From: Bryobacteraceae bacterium
Lineage (GTDB): Bacteria; Acidobacteriota; Terriglobia; Bryobacterales; Bryobacteraceae
Direction: 5' to 3'
Assembly: GCA_026129905.1 (NCBI GenBank)
Contig: JAHCHE010000003.1
Span: 62,001-126,000 of the forward strand
Length of the DNA: 64,000 nucleotides
Position 1 is the stretch's first letter. The number at the start of each line of letters is the position of its first letter. The notes beneath the pieces are model-generated. The model ran no database searches and had not been told where the DNA came from. It saw nothing but the letters and a program-made list of their open reading frames with translations. Shown here in pieces: positions 63,457 to 64,000 of the stretch. A program made the translations under genes and the position numbers.

Positions 63457-63464
63457 CGTTGAGA

Positions 63465-64000
63465 ATGTCGAATATGGCAGAGGCGGTTGAACGCCTGTCT
63501 GCGATCCCAAACCTTACAGTCTCCCAAAATGTCGCGCTCAGCAGGTACACCCGGTTCGGCCTCGGGGGGCCCGCTGCCGCGCTGGCGGAGGCTTCCACGC
63601 CGGAGGCGTTTGTGGCCGCCATCGAACTGGCGCGGGCATCGGGCCTGCCGTGGACCATCGTTGGCGGCGGCACCAACCTGATTGTCTCCGACCGCGGTTT
63701 CCCCGGCCTCGTGCTGCGACTGACCGCCGCGGCGATCTCCGCCGACGGAAGCCGCGTCCGCGCGGACGCGGGGGCTTCTCTCCAGGACCTGGTTGACTTC
63801 ACGATCGGCGCCGGTCTGGCCGGTCTGGAGACGATGACGGGCATTCCCGGATCGGTCGGCGCCGCGGTGTACGGCAACGCCGGCGCTTACGGCCGCTCGA
63901 TCTCGCAGTCGGCCTCGCGCGTCAGGTTCTTCGACGGCGCGGCGATTCGCGAGTTCGACAACGCCGAATGCGAATTCGCTTACAGGGAAAGCGTGTTCAA
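63465..64000 (+). CDS. murB: UDP-N-acetylenolpyruvoylglucosamine reductase (partial, runs off right edge)
   Basis: About 178 codons are open from ATG 63465 to the window edge. MurB reduces UDP-N-acetylenolpyruvoylglucosamine to UDP-MurNAc in peptidoglycan synthesis with FAD and NADPH. Signatures: SRYTRFGLGGPAAAL, WTIVGGGTNLIVSDRGF (FAD binding), GLAGLETMTGIPGSVGAAVYGNAGAYGRS and the catalytic-region FAYRESVF. In the type I MurB arrangement, the Ser and Glu catalytic residues lie beyond the window edge. The gene was not seen as a closed ORF because no stop is present. Confidence 0.95.
   Translation, partial: MSNMAEAVERLSAIPNLTVSQNVALSRYTRFGLGGPAAALAEASTPEAFVAAIELARASGLPWTIVGGGTNLIVSDRGFPGLVLRLTAAAISADGSRVRADAGASLQDLVDFTIGAGLAGLETMTGIPGSVGAAVYGNAGAYGRSISQSASRVRFFDGAAIREFDNAECEFAYRESVF

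Noticed and set aside
1-64000. CRISPR arrays, rRNA, tRNA genes, complete insertion sequences, prophage
   Set aside because: Looked for regularly spaced repeats, tRNA T-loop text, transposase or integrase motifs and phage genes; none found.

Overview
The window is a GC-rich (roughly 60-65%) bacterial chromosome segment with dense, tightly packed genes. The gene content points to an acidobacterium of the Bryobacterales/Solibacter type: an Oar-like TonB-dependent receptor with a carboxypeptidase-regulatory N-terminus, BACON-repeat giant secreted protein, CHASE2 cyclase, caspase/TPR protein, many NTF2-like/EthD/VOC small enzymes, class II ribonucleotide reductase, and Tat-exported enzymes. This assignment is inference from gene families; no rRNA, tRNA, CRISPR array or complete insertion sequence was found.

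Layout. 1-3.5 kb: surface-polysaccharide-related genes (a degenerate ABC ATPase/Wzt-type protein running off the left edge, a beta-helix lipoprotein and a coupled methyltransferase). 3.5-6.5 kb: nrdJ behind a tandem NrdR-box promoter. 6.6-10.3 kb: secreted proteins and a decaying patch with a phosphotriesterase-family gene interrupted by a stop codon and a 96-bp element bounded by 12-bp inverted repeats. 10.3-18.3 kb: a seven-gene minus-strand block combining a partner-switching module (RsbU-like phosphatase, RsbW-like kinase, two STAS proteins) with GlgX, an AGE-family enzyme and an adenylate cyclase. 18.9-28.0 kb: two oppositely oriented clusters of small enzymes (DJ-1, EthD, CMD, NTF2-like; VOC, SRPBCC, NTF2-like, alginate-export-type porin) around an ECF sigma/zinc anti-sigma/DUF1059 operon and a MOSC gene. 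28.4-33.0 kb: a translationally coupled CHASE2 adenylate cyclase and FecR-caspase-TPR protein.

33.2-41.0 kb: two TonB-dependent receptors flanking a multicopper oxidase. 41.1-44.5 kb: lpdA-lipB-E2 (lipoyl enzyme operon with overlapping genes). 44.6-46.6 kb: FkbM methyltransferase and a secreted protein. 46.6-52.9 kb: a six-gene minus-strand operon whose enzyme classes mirror every step of the Arn (aminoarabinose-lipid) pathway, but with HpnI-like and HpnK-like proteins in the ArnC and ArnD places. 53.1-59.8 kb: a strong promoter, long structured leader and a 2060-residue secreted protein with nine BACON repeats. 59.9-64.0 kb: methyltransferase, YjhG-type sugar-acid dehydratase, DUF2461 protein and the start of murB.

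The best candidates for an undescribed system are the Arn-like/hopanoid-like operon (46.6-52.9 kb), the CHASE2 cyclase-caspase pair (28.4-33.0 kb), and the partner-switching/glycogen operon (10.3-18.3 kb). Starts were chosen from ribosome-binding sites, signal peptides and overlaps; function calls rest on motifs read by eye and were not checked against databases.
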